This document shows, piece after piece, positions 23,754 to 31,160 of a DNA stretch of 35,716 bases; the stretch's first letter is position 1, and every line of letters begins with the position of its first letter. The position numbers and the translations under genes are program-made. Under the pieces are notes generated by a model, which saw only the letters and a program-made list of their open reading frames with translations, ran no database searches and had not been told where the DNA came from. Origin of the DNA: Cellulomonas sp. GTDB lineage: Bacteria; Actinomycetota; Actinomycetes; Actinomycetales; Cellulomonadaceae. The DNA lies in contig JAPSIR010000009.1 in NCBI GenBank assembly GCA_031178625.1, positions 1-35,716 of the forward strand, given 5' to 3'.

Positions 23754-24160
23754 CGTGCGGCCTCCGTGTCGGTGGTACCGGTCGTGGGGGTGGTGGCGTC
23801 GAGGTGGGCGGCGCGCTCGCGGAGGCGGGCGACGACGTCCTCGACGGGGATGCCGAGCACGCGGGCCGCGTCGGCGACGGGGTCCACGGTGTCGGCGAAG
23901 AACGACTCGCGGCTCTCGGCGAGCAGGCGCTCGCGGGCGCCGGGTGCGACGAACATGCCGACGCCGCGGCGCTTGTAGAGGACGCCCTCGTCGACGAGCT
24001 GGTTGAAGGCCTTGGCGGCGGTCGCCGGGTTGATCCGGAACGTCGTCGCGTACTGCGTGGTGGACATGACCTGCTCCTCGGCCGCGAGGGCGCCCGCGAG
24101 GACGTCCTGACGGATCTGGTCGGCGATCTGCAGGTACACGGGGTCACGACCGTCGAACAC
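23750..24160 (-). CDS. YtrA-subfamily GntR repressor
   Basis: The 136-residue protein is short, as usual for the YtrA subfamily. Its winged helix (about 5-78) contains DPVYLQIADQIRQDVLAGAL and STTQYATTFRINPATAAKAF, followed by LYKRRGVGMFVAPGAR. A two-helix dimerisation tail follows. Proteins of this type repress the ABC operon that follows them. The GTG at 24160 lies just downstream of a 28-bp palindrome (24183-24210), which is the expected autoregulatory operator. Confidence 0.93.
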   Translation of the reverse strand: MFDGRDPVYLQIADQIRQDVLAGALAAEEQVMSTTQYATTFRINPATAAKAFNQLVDEGVLYKRRGVGMFVAPGARERLLAESRESFFADTVDPVADAARVLGIPVEDVVARLRERAAHLDATTPTTGTTDTEAAR

Positions 24161-24182
24161 GGCGTCCCTCCGTTCCTGTTCT

Positions 24183-24210
24183 GTGGTTCGTTACATGACT
24201 AATGAACCAC
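24183..24210. promoter_or_regulatory. Operator of the YtrA-type regulator
   Basis: GTGGTTCGTTA and TAATGAACCAC are inverted arms (10 of 11 pairs match) separated by CATGAC. It lies 23 nt upstream of the regulator start, in an unusually AT-rich stretch, and probably overlaps the operon promoter. Confidence 0.8.
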
Positions 24211-24354
24211 TGAACCGTCGTGCGCGCAAGGGCTTCCGCCGACCGCATGCCACGGCCGCTCCCGGGCGCACCCCGGCAGGCACGGGTCCCCGTCCCGCCA
24301 GCGCGGTCGGGTCGGGTGCGGACGGGTGCGGGCGGGCTCGCGGGGCCGGCGAGG

Positions 24355-25194
24355 TCAGGCGCCGATGCGCTGGCGGCCGAGGGCGGCGAGCAGGCGGAGC
24401 TTCTCGTCGTCGGGTGAGCCCGGGGTCGCGGTGAAGACGAGGAGCACCTGCGACTGCTCGACGTCGAGCAGCTTCTGGCACTCGAGCGTGAGGACGCCGA
24501 GCTCGGGGTGCACCAGCCGCTTGGCCGGGCCGTGGACGAGCCCCACCTCGTGGTCCGCCCACACGCGCGCGAACTCCTCGCTCCGGGCGAGCAGCGCGGT
24601 CACCACCTGCTCGGCGCGCGAGCCGGCGCCCTGCCGGGCGAGCGCGGCGCGCAGGTCGGCGACGACGACGCGTCCGCGCAGGTCGTGGTCGTCCTCCGGG
24701 TACACGCGACGGGCGTCGGGGTCGGTGAACCAGCGGTGGACCGACACGCGGTCCAGGCCCGTGAGCCGCGACGCGTCGCCGAGGAGCGCGACGGCGGGGT
24801 CGTTCTGCACGAGGGTCTCGCCGAGGTCCGTCATCACCTGCGCCGGGGTGTCGTGCAGGCGGTCGAGCACACGCATGAGGCCGGGGGCGACGTGCTCGGA
24901 GCGGCCGACACGCTCGGGAGCCGCGTGCCCCGCCAGGCGGAAGAGGTGGTCGCGCTCCGCGAGCGACAGGCGCAGGCCGCGGGCGACGGCCGTGAGCATC
25001 TGGTCCGACGGCTGCGGGCCGCGGCCCTGCTCGAGCCGCGACCAGTAGTCCACCGACATGCCGCACAGCAGCGCGACCTCCTCGCGCCGCAGCCCGGCCG
25101 CGCGGCGGCGGGCGCCGCGCGGCAGGCCGACGTCCTCCGGCTGGAGCGCCTCGCGGCGCCTGCGCAGGAAGTCGGCGAGCTGCTCGCGGTCCAC
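24355..25194 (-). CDS. XRE-family regulator with MmyB-like ligand domain
   Basis: The 279-residue protein has a Cro/C1 helix-turn-helix (about 8-90) with LRREEVALLCGMSVDYWSRL and EQGRGPQPSDQMLTAVARGL, then an MmyB-like PAS-type domain (about 105-275) with VMTDLGETLVQNDPAVALLG, SVHRWFTDPDARRVYPEDDH and GVLTLECQKLL. Members bind a fatty acid or similar hydrophobic ligand and often control an adjacent oxidoreductase; the SDR gene immediately upstream on the same strand is the natural target candidate. GTG at 25194 is used; there is no strong ribosome-binding site. Confidence 0.9.
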   Translation of the reverse strand: MDREQLADFLRRRREALQPEDVGLPRGARRRAAGLRREEVALLCGMSVDYWSRLEQGRGPQPSDQMLTAVARGLRLSLAERDHLFRLAGHAAPERVGRSEHVAPGLMRVLDRLHDTPAQVMTDLGETLVQNDPAVALLGDASRLTGLDRVSVHRWFTDPDARRVYPEDDHDLRGRVVVADLRAALARQGAGSRAEQVVTALLARSEEFARVWADHEVGLVHGPAKRLVHPELGVLTLECQKLLDVEQSQVLLVFTATPGSPDDEKLRLLAALGRQRIGA

Positions 25195-25334
25195 CCCCGC
25201 AGTGTTCGCCGCGGACGCACGCCGGGCAAGGACGCCGGTACGCGGGGCGCCCGGCAGCGCGCCGGCGGCGGCGCCGGCCCGTGCGCCCGCGCCGCCCACC
25301 CTCGCGCCCCCTGCGGCGCTCCTCCGCGCCGACG

Positions 25335-26099
25335 TCACAGCCGCGTGCCGCCCGAGGCCTCGATCCGCTGCCCCGTGACCCACCCGAGCGCGCCGGACGC
25401 GACCGCGGCGACCACCGGGCCGATGTCCTCCGCCTCGCCCACCCGGCCGAGCGCCGCCTGGGCCCCGAGGGCGGCGCGCACGTCCGCCGCGTCGCGCACG
25501 CGCCCGCCGCCGAAGTCGGTCGCCACCGGGCCGGGCGCCACGACGTTCACGGTGATGCCGCGCTCCCCCAGCTCCAGCGCCCAGTACCGCGTGAGCGCCT
25601 CGACCGCGGCCTTCATCGCCCCGTACGCCGACAGCCCGCCGGGCGAGACGAACCGCGCGAGGCCGCTCGACAGGTTGACGACGCGGCCGCCGTCGGCGAG
25701 CAGCGGCGCCAGGCCCTGCGTGAGCAGGAAGACGCCGCGCACGTGCACGTCGAACAGGCTCTGCAGCGCGTCGGGCGCGGTCCCGCCGAGCGGCGTCGGC
25801 AGCGCATGGCCGGCGTTGTTGACGAGCACGTCGAGGCGGTCGCGGCCCCACGTGGTGGCGAGCACCTCGGTGAGCCGGACCGGGAAGCCGGTCACGTCGT
25901 CGACGTCGCCGGTGTCGAGCCGCAGCGCGACCGCCCGGCCGCCGGCCGCCGCGACGTCGTCGACCACCGCGGCCGCCTCGTCCTCGTGCTGCCGGTAGGT
26001 CAGGACGACGTCGGCGCCGTCGGCCGCGAGCGCGCGGACGGCGGCGCGTCCGAGGCCGCGGTTGCCGCCGGTCACGAGCGCGGTGCGGGTGTCGGTCAT
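25335..26099 (-). CDS. Short-chain dehydrogenase/reductase
   Basis: The 254-residue protein is a classical SDR: cofactor motif TGGNRGLG (10-17), NNAG (94-97), catalytic S145, Y159 and K163 (SAYGAMK) and the APGPVATDF segment. The sequence VVLTYRQ after the second strand lacks an acidic residue at the usual NAD-selecting place, which suggests NADPH. The substrate is unknown. ATG at 26099 is preceded by GAGGAGGACC. It precedes the XRE/MmyB-type regulator in the same direction with a 140-nt gap that holds nothing else I can name. Confidence 0.92.
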   Translation of the reverse strand: MTDTRTALVTGGNRGLGRAAVRALAADGADVVLTYRQHEDEAAAVVDDVAAAGGRAVALRLDTGDVDDVTGFPVRLTEVLATTWGRDRLDVLVNNAGHALPTPLGGTAPDALQSLFDVHVRGVFLLTQGLAPLLADGGRVVNLSSGLARFVSPGGLSAYGAMKAAVEALTRYWALELGERGITVNVVAPGPVATDFGGGRVRDAADVRAALGAQAALGRVGEAEDIGPVVAAVASGALGWVTGQRIEASGGTRL

Positions 26100-26199
26100 G
26101 GGTCCTCCTCGTCGCGGGCCGCGCCCCGGTCCGGGCGCCGGCATCGGGGCGAGCGTGCGCGCGGGCGACGGTGCGCGGAAGGCCGCGTCGGTCCGGGGA

Positions 26200-26262
26200 C
26201 CGGCGGTCCCACCCTCCGGCCGGCCGGTGGGCTGGCAGGATCGGCGCCCGACGGACCGCCGG
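26200..26262. repeat. 10-bp inverted repeat in a divergent intergenic region
   Basis: CCGGCGGTCC (26200-26209) and GGACCGCCGG (26253-26262) are perfect inverted copies 43 nt apart, between the SDR gene and the divergent gene at 26294. It could be a looped operator or simply GC-rich symmetry. A -10-like CAGGAT lies inside at 26237-26242. Confidence 0.4.
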
Positions 26263-26293
26263 CCGTCACCGGGCACGCGCGGAGGGAGCCGCC

Positions 26294-27199
26294 ATGGCGA
26301 CGTGGGGTGAGCGCACGACGGACGAGCTCCTGCGGCGCGGCGACACCGAGCTGCGCCGCCTCCGCGTGCCGCTCGGCACGGTGCCGGAGGTGTGGGCCCT
26401 CGTGAGCGACGGACGGCGCCCCGCGAGCCGCGGCTTCCTGTGGTTCGTCACGGTGACGAACGTGCTGCTCGGCGCCGCGCTGGCGGCGGGGTCGACGTGG
26501 GCGCTGGCGGAGCGCGACGGGTCCGGGTGGGCCGCGGGCGTCGCGATCGGCCTGGTGTGGGTCGCGGTCGGCGTCGGCGTGGGGGTGCTGCACCTGCGGC
26601 GGCCGTCGCCCGCGGACGGCGCACGGGTGGAGGTGGCGACGGTGGAGGGTCGGCCGGCGGTGGTGCTGCCCCTGGCCCGGACCGTCCCGTTGCTCCAGGC
26701 GTCCGGCACGACCGCGGTCGCGGCCGCGCTCGTGACGGCGGCCGCGGCGGCGCACGGGTCGGGCGGCGCCGTGCTGCTCTGGCTGGCGACGCTGCCGGTG
26801 CTCGTGTGCGTGCCCGAGCTCTGGCTGCGCGTGCGACGCGGCAGCCGGCTCGTGCTCACCCGCGAGGGCCTGCACCTGCACGCCGGGGACGGCAGCGGCA
26901 CGCTGGCGTGGGACGACGTCGCGGACGTGCGGCTGGTGGACACGGGCCGCCACGTCGACCTCGTCGTGGAGCCCCGCGCGGACGCGCCGTCGTGGCGCTG
27001 GCACCGACGCCGCGGCCTGCTGCCGCGCACGCCGCGCCGGCCGGGGCTCGCGGTGCCGCTGCCGCTGCTCGACGTGCGGCCGTCCGTCCTCGTGCGCTCG
27101 CTGGAGCGGTGGGCACGCCACCCCGTGATGCGCGCCGAGCTCGAGGACGACCGGGGCCGGTACTGGCTGGCCGAGGGCGCCCCGTCCGCCTTCGGGTGA
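26294..27199 (+). CDS. Membrane protein with PH-like C-terminal domain
   Basis: The 301-residue protein has four hydrophobic spans in two pairs (about 48-70 and 78-98, then 139-157 and 160-178). The C-terminal part, from SRLVLTREGLHLHAG through WDDVADVRLVDTGRHVDLVV, has the strand pattern of bacterial PH-like domains, where a residue-rich loop precedes W-x-D-V. The function is unknown. The ATG at 26294 follows GGAGGGAGCCGCC. It is divergent from the SDR gene and convergent with the ene-reductase. Confidence 0.72.
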   Translation: MATWGERTTDELLRRGDTELRRLRVPLGTVPEVWALVSDGRRPASRGFLWFVTVTNVLLGAALAAGSTWALAERDGSGWAAGVAIGLVWVAVGVGVGVLHLRRPSPADGARVEVATVEGRPAVVLPLARTVPLLQASGTTAVAAALVTAAAAAHGSGGAVLLWLATLPVLVCVPELWLRVRRGSRLVLTREGLHLHAGDGSGTLAWDDVADVRLVDTGRHVDLVVEPRADAPSWRWHRRRGLLPRTPRRPGLAVPLPLLDVRPSVLVRSLERWARHPVMRAELEDDRGRYWLAEGAPSAFG

Positions 27200-27301
27200 G
27201 CGCGCCCACTCGAGGAGCCGGAGCAGCAGCCGCAGCGGCGCGGTGAGCGGTCGCAGCGTCCGGTGCGGACGCCGCTGTAGGGGTCCGGGGCGGCGCCCGG
27301 G

Positions 27302-27341
27302 CACCGCGTCACCCGACCGGGTCAGGCCGGGCGACGCGGTG
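27302..27341. terminator. Hairpin between convergent genes
   Basis: CACCGCGTC (27302-27310) pairs with GACGCGGTG (27333-27341), with further CCG/CGG pairing inside. It lies in the 195-nt gap between the stops at 27199 and 27395. Confidence 0.6.
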
Positions 27342-27394
27342 GCCGCGGTGCGGGGCGCGTGGTGGCCGGCGCCGTCGGGGCCGGCCGTGGCGCG

Positions 27395-28507
27395 TCAGGC
27401 CACCGGGACGACCTCCCGGTCCGGGCGACCGTCACCGGCCGCCGCGTCGTCGAGCGTCGGGTAGTCGGTGTAGCCCGTGCCGTCACCGCCGAACGCCCGC
27501 GAGAGGTCGGGCGCGGTGAAGGGCCCGCCGCGGCGCAGCCGCTCGGGCAGGTCCGGGTTGGCGAGGAACAGCGCCCCGAACGCGAGCAGGTCGGCGTCGC
27601 CGCGCTCGAGCCGCTCGAGGTCCTCGGGGCCGGTCGTGCGGCCCGGCGTCCACGGGTTGAGGACCAGCGGGCCGGACCAGCGGGCGCGCAGCAGCGCGGT
27701 CAGGCCGACGTCCTCGGCCTCCACCAGGTGCAGGTACGCGAGCCCCAGCGGGTCGAGCGCGTCCACGAGGTGCGTGTAGGTCTCCCGGTACCCCTCCTCG
27801 TCGATGTCGTTGAGCGGGTTCGTCGGCGAGATCCGCAGCGCGACGCGGTCGGCCCCGATCGCGTCGGCGGCGGCCCGCGCGACCTCGACCGTGAGCCGCG
27901 TGCGGCCCGCGGCGTCACCGCCCCACGCGTCCGTGCGGCGGTTGGCGTTGGTCGAGAGGAACTGGTGCAGCAGGTAGCCGTTGGCGCCGTGCAGCTCGAC
28001 GCCGTCGAACCCGGCCTCGACCGCGCGGGCCGACGCCGCGGCGAAGTCGCGGACGGTGCGCGCGATGCCGGACTCGTCCAGCGGCTCGGGAACGACCATC
28101 TCCTGCCGCCCGGTGCGCGTGTGGACGACGCCCGCGGCGCGTACGGCCGACGGCCCGACCGGGGTGCGGCCGGTCGTGTCGGGGTGGCCGACCCGGCCCG
28201 TGTGCATGAGCTGCGCGACGATCAGCCCGCCCCGCTCGTGCACCGCGTCCGTGACGCGGCGCCAGCCGGCGACCTGCTCGTCGGAGTGCAGCCCCGGCGT
28301 GTCGACGTAGCCCTGCCCCTGCGGCGAGGGCTGCGTGCCCTCGGTGACGACCAGCCCGGCCGACGCGCGCTGGGCGTAGTACGTCGCCATGAGGTCGGTC
28401 GGGCTGTTGCCGGGCCCGTACGCCCGGCTGCGGGTCATGGGCGCCATGACGATGCGGTTGCGGGTGGTGCGGCGGCCGATGCGGCCGGGGGTGAACGCGA
28501 CGGACAT
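27395..28507 (-). CDS. Old Yellow Enzyme family ene-reductase (NemA-like)
   Basis: The 370-residue FMN enzyme reduces activated C=C bonds or nitro groups with NADPH. It shows NRIVMAPMTRSRA near the start, AQLMHTGRVGH (99-109), the substrate-binding pair H173/N176 in ELHGANGYLLHQFLS, and the FMN phosphate region LLAFGALFLANPDLPERLRR. Length and motifs fit the classical NemA/XenB class. ATG at 28507 is preceded by GAGGAGGAGACC. It is divergent from a MarR regulator across a stretch of repeated ACAGGTA half-sites, so electrophile-induced derepression is likely. Confidence 0.95.
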   Translation of the reverse strand: MSVAFTPGRIGRRTTRNRIVMAPMTRSRAYGPGNSPTDLMATYYAQRASAGLVVTEGTQPSPQGQGYVDTPGLHSDEQVAGWRRVTDAVHERGGLIVAQLMHTGRVGHPDTTGRTPVGPSAVRAAGVVHTRTGRQEMVVPEPLDESGIARTVRDFAAASARAVEAGFDGVELHGANGYLLHQFLSTNANRRTDAWGGDAAGRTRLTVEVARAAADAIGADRVALRISPTNPLNDIDEEGYRETYTHLVDALDPLGLAYLHLVEAEDVGLTALLRARWSGPLVLNPWTPGRTTGPEDLERLERGDADLLAFGALFLANPDLPERLRRGGPFTAPDLSRAFGGDGTGYTDYPTLDDAAAGDGRPDREVVPVA

Positions 28508-28544
28508 GGGGGTCTCCTCCTCGATCCAGCACTTGCTGTTCGAG

Positions 28545-28572
28545 ACAGGTAACTACCTGTTTGGTACAGGTA
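28545..28572. promoter_or_regulatory. MarR operator array with three alternating half-sites
   Basis: ACAGGTA (28545-28551), TACCTGT (28554-28560) and ACAGGTA (28566-28572) alternate in orientation with spacers of 2 and 5 nt. The middle half-site can pair with either neighbour, giving two overlapping palindromes. A further dyad CAGCA-CT-TGCTG lies at 28527-28538. The array sits between the ene-reductase and marR starts. Confidence 0.8.
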
Positions 28573-28601
28573 TTCCGGGGTCCACGGTCAGCCTCCCCGC
28601 G

Positions 28602-28607
28602 TAGCCT
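28602..28607 (+). promoter_or_regulatory. -10 element of a predicted leaderless promoter
   Basis: TAGCCT is followed by six nt and then the GTG of the MarR gene at 28614. The operator array ends 30 nt upstream, about where a -35 would be. Confidence 0.6.
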
Positions 28608-28613
28608 GGGGCG

Positions 28614-29114
28614 GTGGCGACGACGACGGGCGACGGCCCGGGCACCGACGACGCTGCGCGCACCCCGGCGGACGGCACGGGCCCGGTCAGCCACGCGATC
28701 TTCCGCCTCGCCCGGGCGCACCGCGCCTACGCCGCCGACCTGCTGCGCGAGCTCGGCCTGCACCCCGGCCACGAGCTGCTCCTCCTGCACCTGTGGCAGC
28801 ACGGGCCGCAGCGGCAGACCGACCTCGCCCGGCTCGTCTCCACCGACTCCGCCGCGATGACGCGGACGGTGCAGCGGCTGGAGCGCGCCGGCTACGTCCG
28901 GCGGGTGCCGAGCCCCGCCGACGGCCGCGTCTCGCTCGTCGAGCCGACGCCCGCGAGCGAGCCGCTGCGCGCCCGCGTCGAGGCGATGTGGCGGACGCTC
29001 GAGGAGGCCACGGTCGCGGGGATGGGCGCGCAGGAGCAGGCCGCGGCGCTCGACGTGCTGGCGCGCCTGGAGGCGAACGCCGCGGCGGCCGAGGAGCGGC
29101 GCCGGGTGCGCTGA
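28614..29114 (+). CDS. MarR-family regulator of the ene-reductase
   Basis: The 166-residue protein has a polar N-terminal extension (1-25) and a MarR winged helix: ELGLHPGHELLLLHLW, QTDLARLVSTDSAAMTRTVQ and the wing RRVPSPADGRVSLVEPT (DGR at the tip is typical). A dimerisation helix follows. Divergence from the ene-reductase over a symmetric operator array indicates that it represses that enzyme and itself. Its end is 21 nt from the convergent alarmone-synthetase stop, with no visible terminator. Confidence 0.92.
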   Translation: MATTTGDGPGTDDAARTPADGTGPVSHAIFRLARAHRAYAADLLRELGLHPGHELLLLHLWQHGPQRQTDLARLVSTDSAAMTRTVQRLERAGYVRRVPSPADGRVSLVEPTPASEPLRARVEAMWRTLEEATVAGMGAQEQAAALDVLARLEANAAAAEERRRVR

Positions 29115-29135
29115 GGGCCCGCCGCGGCGCGCCGG

Positions 29136-29999
29136 TCAGGGCCTCGCGAGGTCCCGCAGCTCGTCGCGCAGCCGGCCCATCCGCTGGTCGAGGTCCGCAG
29201 CCACGCGGGCCGCGTCCTCCAGCTCCCCCAGCAGGTGCGGCGGCACCTCGCGGTCGTACTTGTAGTACAGCTGGTGCTCGATGCTCGCCCAGAAGTCCAT
29301 GGCGATCGTCCGCACCTGGAGCTCGACGTACACGTGCTCGGTGCGGTCCGACAGGAACACCGGGACGCGCACGATGACGTGCAGCGAGCGGTACCCGTTC
29401 GGCTTCGGGTGCGCGATGTAGTCCTTCACCTCGACGACGTCGACGTCCGGCTGGCGCGAGAGCATCCGCACCACCCAGTACGCGTCCGAGACGAAGCTCG
29501 TCGTGATCCGCACGCCCGCCACGTCGCGGATGCGCTCGCGGATCGCCGGCAGCGTCGGCTCGCACCCGGTGCGGAGCACCTTCTGCACGAGCGAGTCCAT
29601 CGACTTCAGCCGGGAGCGGACGTGCTCGATGGGGCTGTGGTCGTGCGTCTGCTCGAACTCCTCGCGCAGGATGTTGACCTTGGTCAGCACCTCGTCGATG
29701 CCGAACTGGTAGGTCATGAGGAACCGCGTCAGCTCGCGCTGGAGGGCGCGGATGCGCCGCGGCAGCTCGTCGGGGTCGGCGTCGGGGCGCAGCAGGCGGC
29801 CGGTGCGCACGTGCACGAGCTCGGCGAGGACGCGGGTCTGCGCCCCGGTGTCGGCGCGGCCGTCGAGCGCGGCCGGCACGTGCCCGTCCACGCGGCCGGG
29901 CGGGTGCCCGTCGACGCGGGCGTGCGGGGCGGCCGTCGGGTCCTCGTCCACGTCCGGTCGAACGACCGCGGGCGGGTGCGTGTTCCGGTCTGCGCTCAC
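29136..29999 (-). CDS. Small alarmone synthetase, RelA/SpoT synthetase domain
   Basis: The 287-residue protein transfers pyrophosphate from ATP to GDP/GTP to make (p)ppGpp. After a disordered 55-residue start, the synthetase domain (about 88-250) shows HVRSRLKSMDSLVQK, RDVAGVRITTSFVSDAY, HPKPNGYRSLHVIV (G-loop region, Y203) and VELQVRTIAMDFWASIEHQL with E226. There is no HD hydrolase, TGS or ACT domain, so it is a stand-alone synthetase of the RelQ/RelP size class. A short helical tail follows, as in oligomeric SAS enzymes. The GTG overlaps the upstream DUF1905 stop by four nt. Confidence 0.92.
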   Translation of the reverse strand: MSADRNTHPPAVVRPDVDEDPTAAPHARVDGHPPGRVDGHVPAALDGRADTGAQTRVLAELVHVRTGRLLRPDADPDELPRRIRALQRELTRFLMTYQFGIDEVLTKVNILREEFEQTHDHSPIEHVRSRLKSMDSLVQKVLRTGCEPTLPAIRERIRDVAGVRITTSFVSDAYWVVRMLSRQPDVDVVEVKDYIAHPKPNGYRSLHVIVRVPVFLSDRTEHVYVELQVRTIAMDFWASIEHQLYYKYDREVPPHLLGELEDAARVAADLDQRMGRLRDELRDLARP

Positions 30000-30250
30000 G
30001 CGTCCGCGAGCGCGATCGACACCGTGACCTCGTCGCCCGCCGCGAGGCCGCTCTCCTTGCGGCGGTCGCTGCTGAACGGCAGGAGCCTGCGGCCGTCGCG
30101 GGTGCCGACCGTCGTCGTGAACGTGTAGCCGCCGACCGTCGCGGTCACCTTCGGCCGCCCGCCACCGCCGAGGGCCGTCATGACGTCGTCGGGGACCGGG
30201 ATGCCGGTCGTCGTGCCGCCCGTGGCGAGGATCGTCGTCCGGTACTCCAT
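29996..30250 (-). CDS. DUF1905-family beta-barrel protein
   Basis: The 84-residue protein is made of short strands: MEYRTTILATGG, TGIPVPDDVMTAL, GGGRPKVTATVGGYTF and a final GLAAGDEVTVSIALA. This is the DUF1905 double-psi-like barrel pattern, without the YdeI-type C-terminal domain that often follows it. Function is unknown. It lies first in a two-gene operon with the alarmone synthetase (GTGA overlap). A weak -10-like CAGACT at 30257-30262 lies six nt before the ATG, compatible with a leaderless start. Confidence 0.75.
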   Translation of the reverse strand: MEYRTTILATGGTTTGIPVPDDVMTALGGGGRPKVTATVGGYTFTTTVGTRDGRRLLPFSSDRRKESGLAAGDEVTVSIALADA

Positions 30251-30321
30251 GCCGCGAGTCTGGCCCCGGACGGCGCCGCGACGCCAGTACCTCCCGCGGC
30301 GCCGGCCGCCGACGTGAGGCG

Positions 30322-30738
30322 TCAGTGCCGCCAGGGGTCCAGCACCGCGAGACCCGGCACGTCCGCGAAGTCGGCGACATTCCGCGTCACGACCGGCATC
30401 CCGTGCACGAGCGCGGTCGCGGCGATGAGGCCGTCGCTCTGCGGGCGCCGGTCCGGGACCGAGAGCGCCGCCGCGCGGACCGCCACCGGCGTGTCCACCG
30501 GCAGGACGCGGTCGGCGAACTCGGTCAGCACGCGGGTCGCGAACCAGGTCCGCAGCGACGACGCCTGCACCGGGTCGCGTCGCTCGACCGACCGGATGCC
30601 GAGCTCGATCTCGTACACGGTCATGACCGAGAGGAAGAGGGACTCCGGGTCCTGGCCGTCGACCCACGCGGTGACGCGCGGGTCGGGGGTACGTCGTCGC
30701 AGCTCGGAGAGGACGTTCGTGTCGAGGAGGTGGCTCAC
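30322..30738 (-). CDS. vapC: PIN-domain toxin VapC
   Basis: The 138-residue protein is a PIN-domain RNase. The acidic active-site residues are all present: D6 in LLDTNVLSE, E43 in YEIELGI, D102 in SDGLIAATA and D123 in NVADFADV. VapC toxins cleave tRNA or rRNA and stop translation when not bound by antitoxin. The GTG at 30738 overlaps the antitoxin stop by four nt, which couples toxin synthesis to antitoxin synthesis. It looks intact. Confidence 0.94.
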   Translation of the reverse strand: MSHLLDTNVLSELRRRTPDPRVTAWVDGQDPESLFLSVMTVYEIELGIRSVERRDPVQASSLRTWFATRVLTEFADRVLPVDTPVAVRAAALSVPDRRPQSDGLIAATALVHGMPVVTRNVADFADVPGLAVLDPWRH

Positions 30739-30980
30739 AGGCCCGCCGGGCGGACGTCGAACGCCACGCGGCCCGGCTCGAACTCGATGTCGTCGTCCAT
30801 GCGGAGGGCCTCCGACAAGGGCGGACGGGACGCACGGCGCGTCATGCGCTGGTAGTCCGCGTACGTGAGCAGCACGTGCGAGGGCTCACCGCGGTCGGTG
30901 ATCACCACCGGCCCGTCCTTGGCCGCGCGCTTGGCGGCGGAGACGTCGTGGTTGAACTCGCGGGACGTGACGTGGGGCAT
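30735..30980 (-). CDS. vapB: Phd/YefM-family antitoxin
   Basis: The 81-residue protein has the Phd/YefM fold: REFNHDVSAAKRAAKDGPVV and ITDRGEPSHVLLTYADYQRM, then an acidic toxin-binding tail MDDDIEFEPGRVAFDV. The N-terminal half binds DNA as a dimer, here most likely the palindrome at 30993-31008. ATG at 30980 is preceded by AAGGAG. The pair with a PIN toxin is usual for actinobacteria, where Phd-type antitoxins are often labelled VapB. Confidence 0.92.
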   Translation of the reverse strand: MPHVTSREFNHDVSAAKRAAKDGPVVITDRGEPSHVLLTYADYQRMTRRASRPPLSEALRMDDDIEFEPGRVAFDVRPAGL

Positions 30981-30992
30981 CGCGGTCTCCTT

Positions 30993-31008
30993 GTAGGTAC
31001 ATACCTAC
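30993..31008. promoter_or_regulatory. Antitoxin operator palindrome
   Basis: GTAGGTA-CA-TACCTAC is a near-perfect 16-bp palindrome directly upstream of the antitoxin ribosome-binding site. It overlaps the end of a -10-like TAACGT (31007-31012, minus strand), so binding would block the promoter. Confidence 0.8.
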
Positions 31009-31121
31009 GTTATCCCCGTGCCGGTCGTCCGCGGAAGGGTGCGCAGGGCCACCGCGCACCGTGGACCGAGCGATCGGCTGCCGGAGGTGCAGCAACGCGC
31101 CACCGGCGGCCCGCCTCCCCG

Positions 31122-31127
31122 TAGCGT
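31122..31127 (+). promoter_or_regulatory. -10 element upstream of the isomerase-like gene
   Basis: TAGCGT is followed by about 33 nt with GGAGGT at 31152-31157 before the GTG at 31161, a conventional short leader. Confidence 0.45.
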
Positions 31128-31160
31128 GCGTGCACGTCCACCCGTCGCCCTGGAGGTCCC

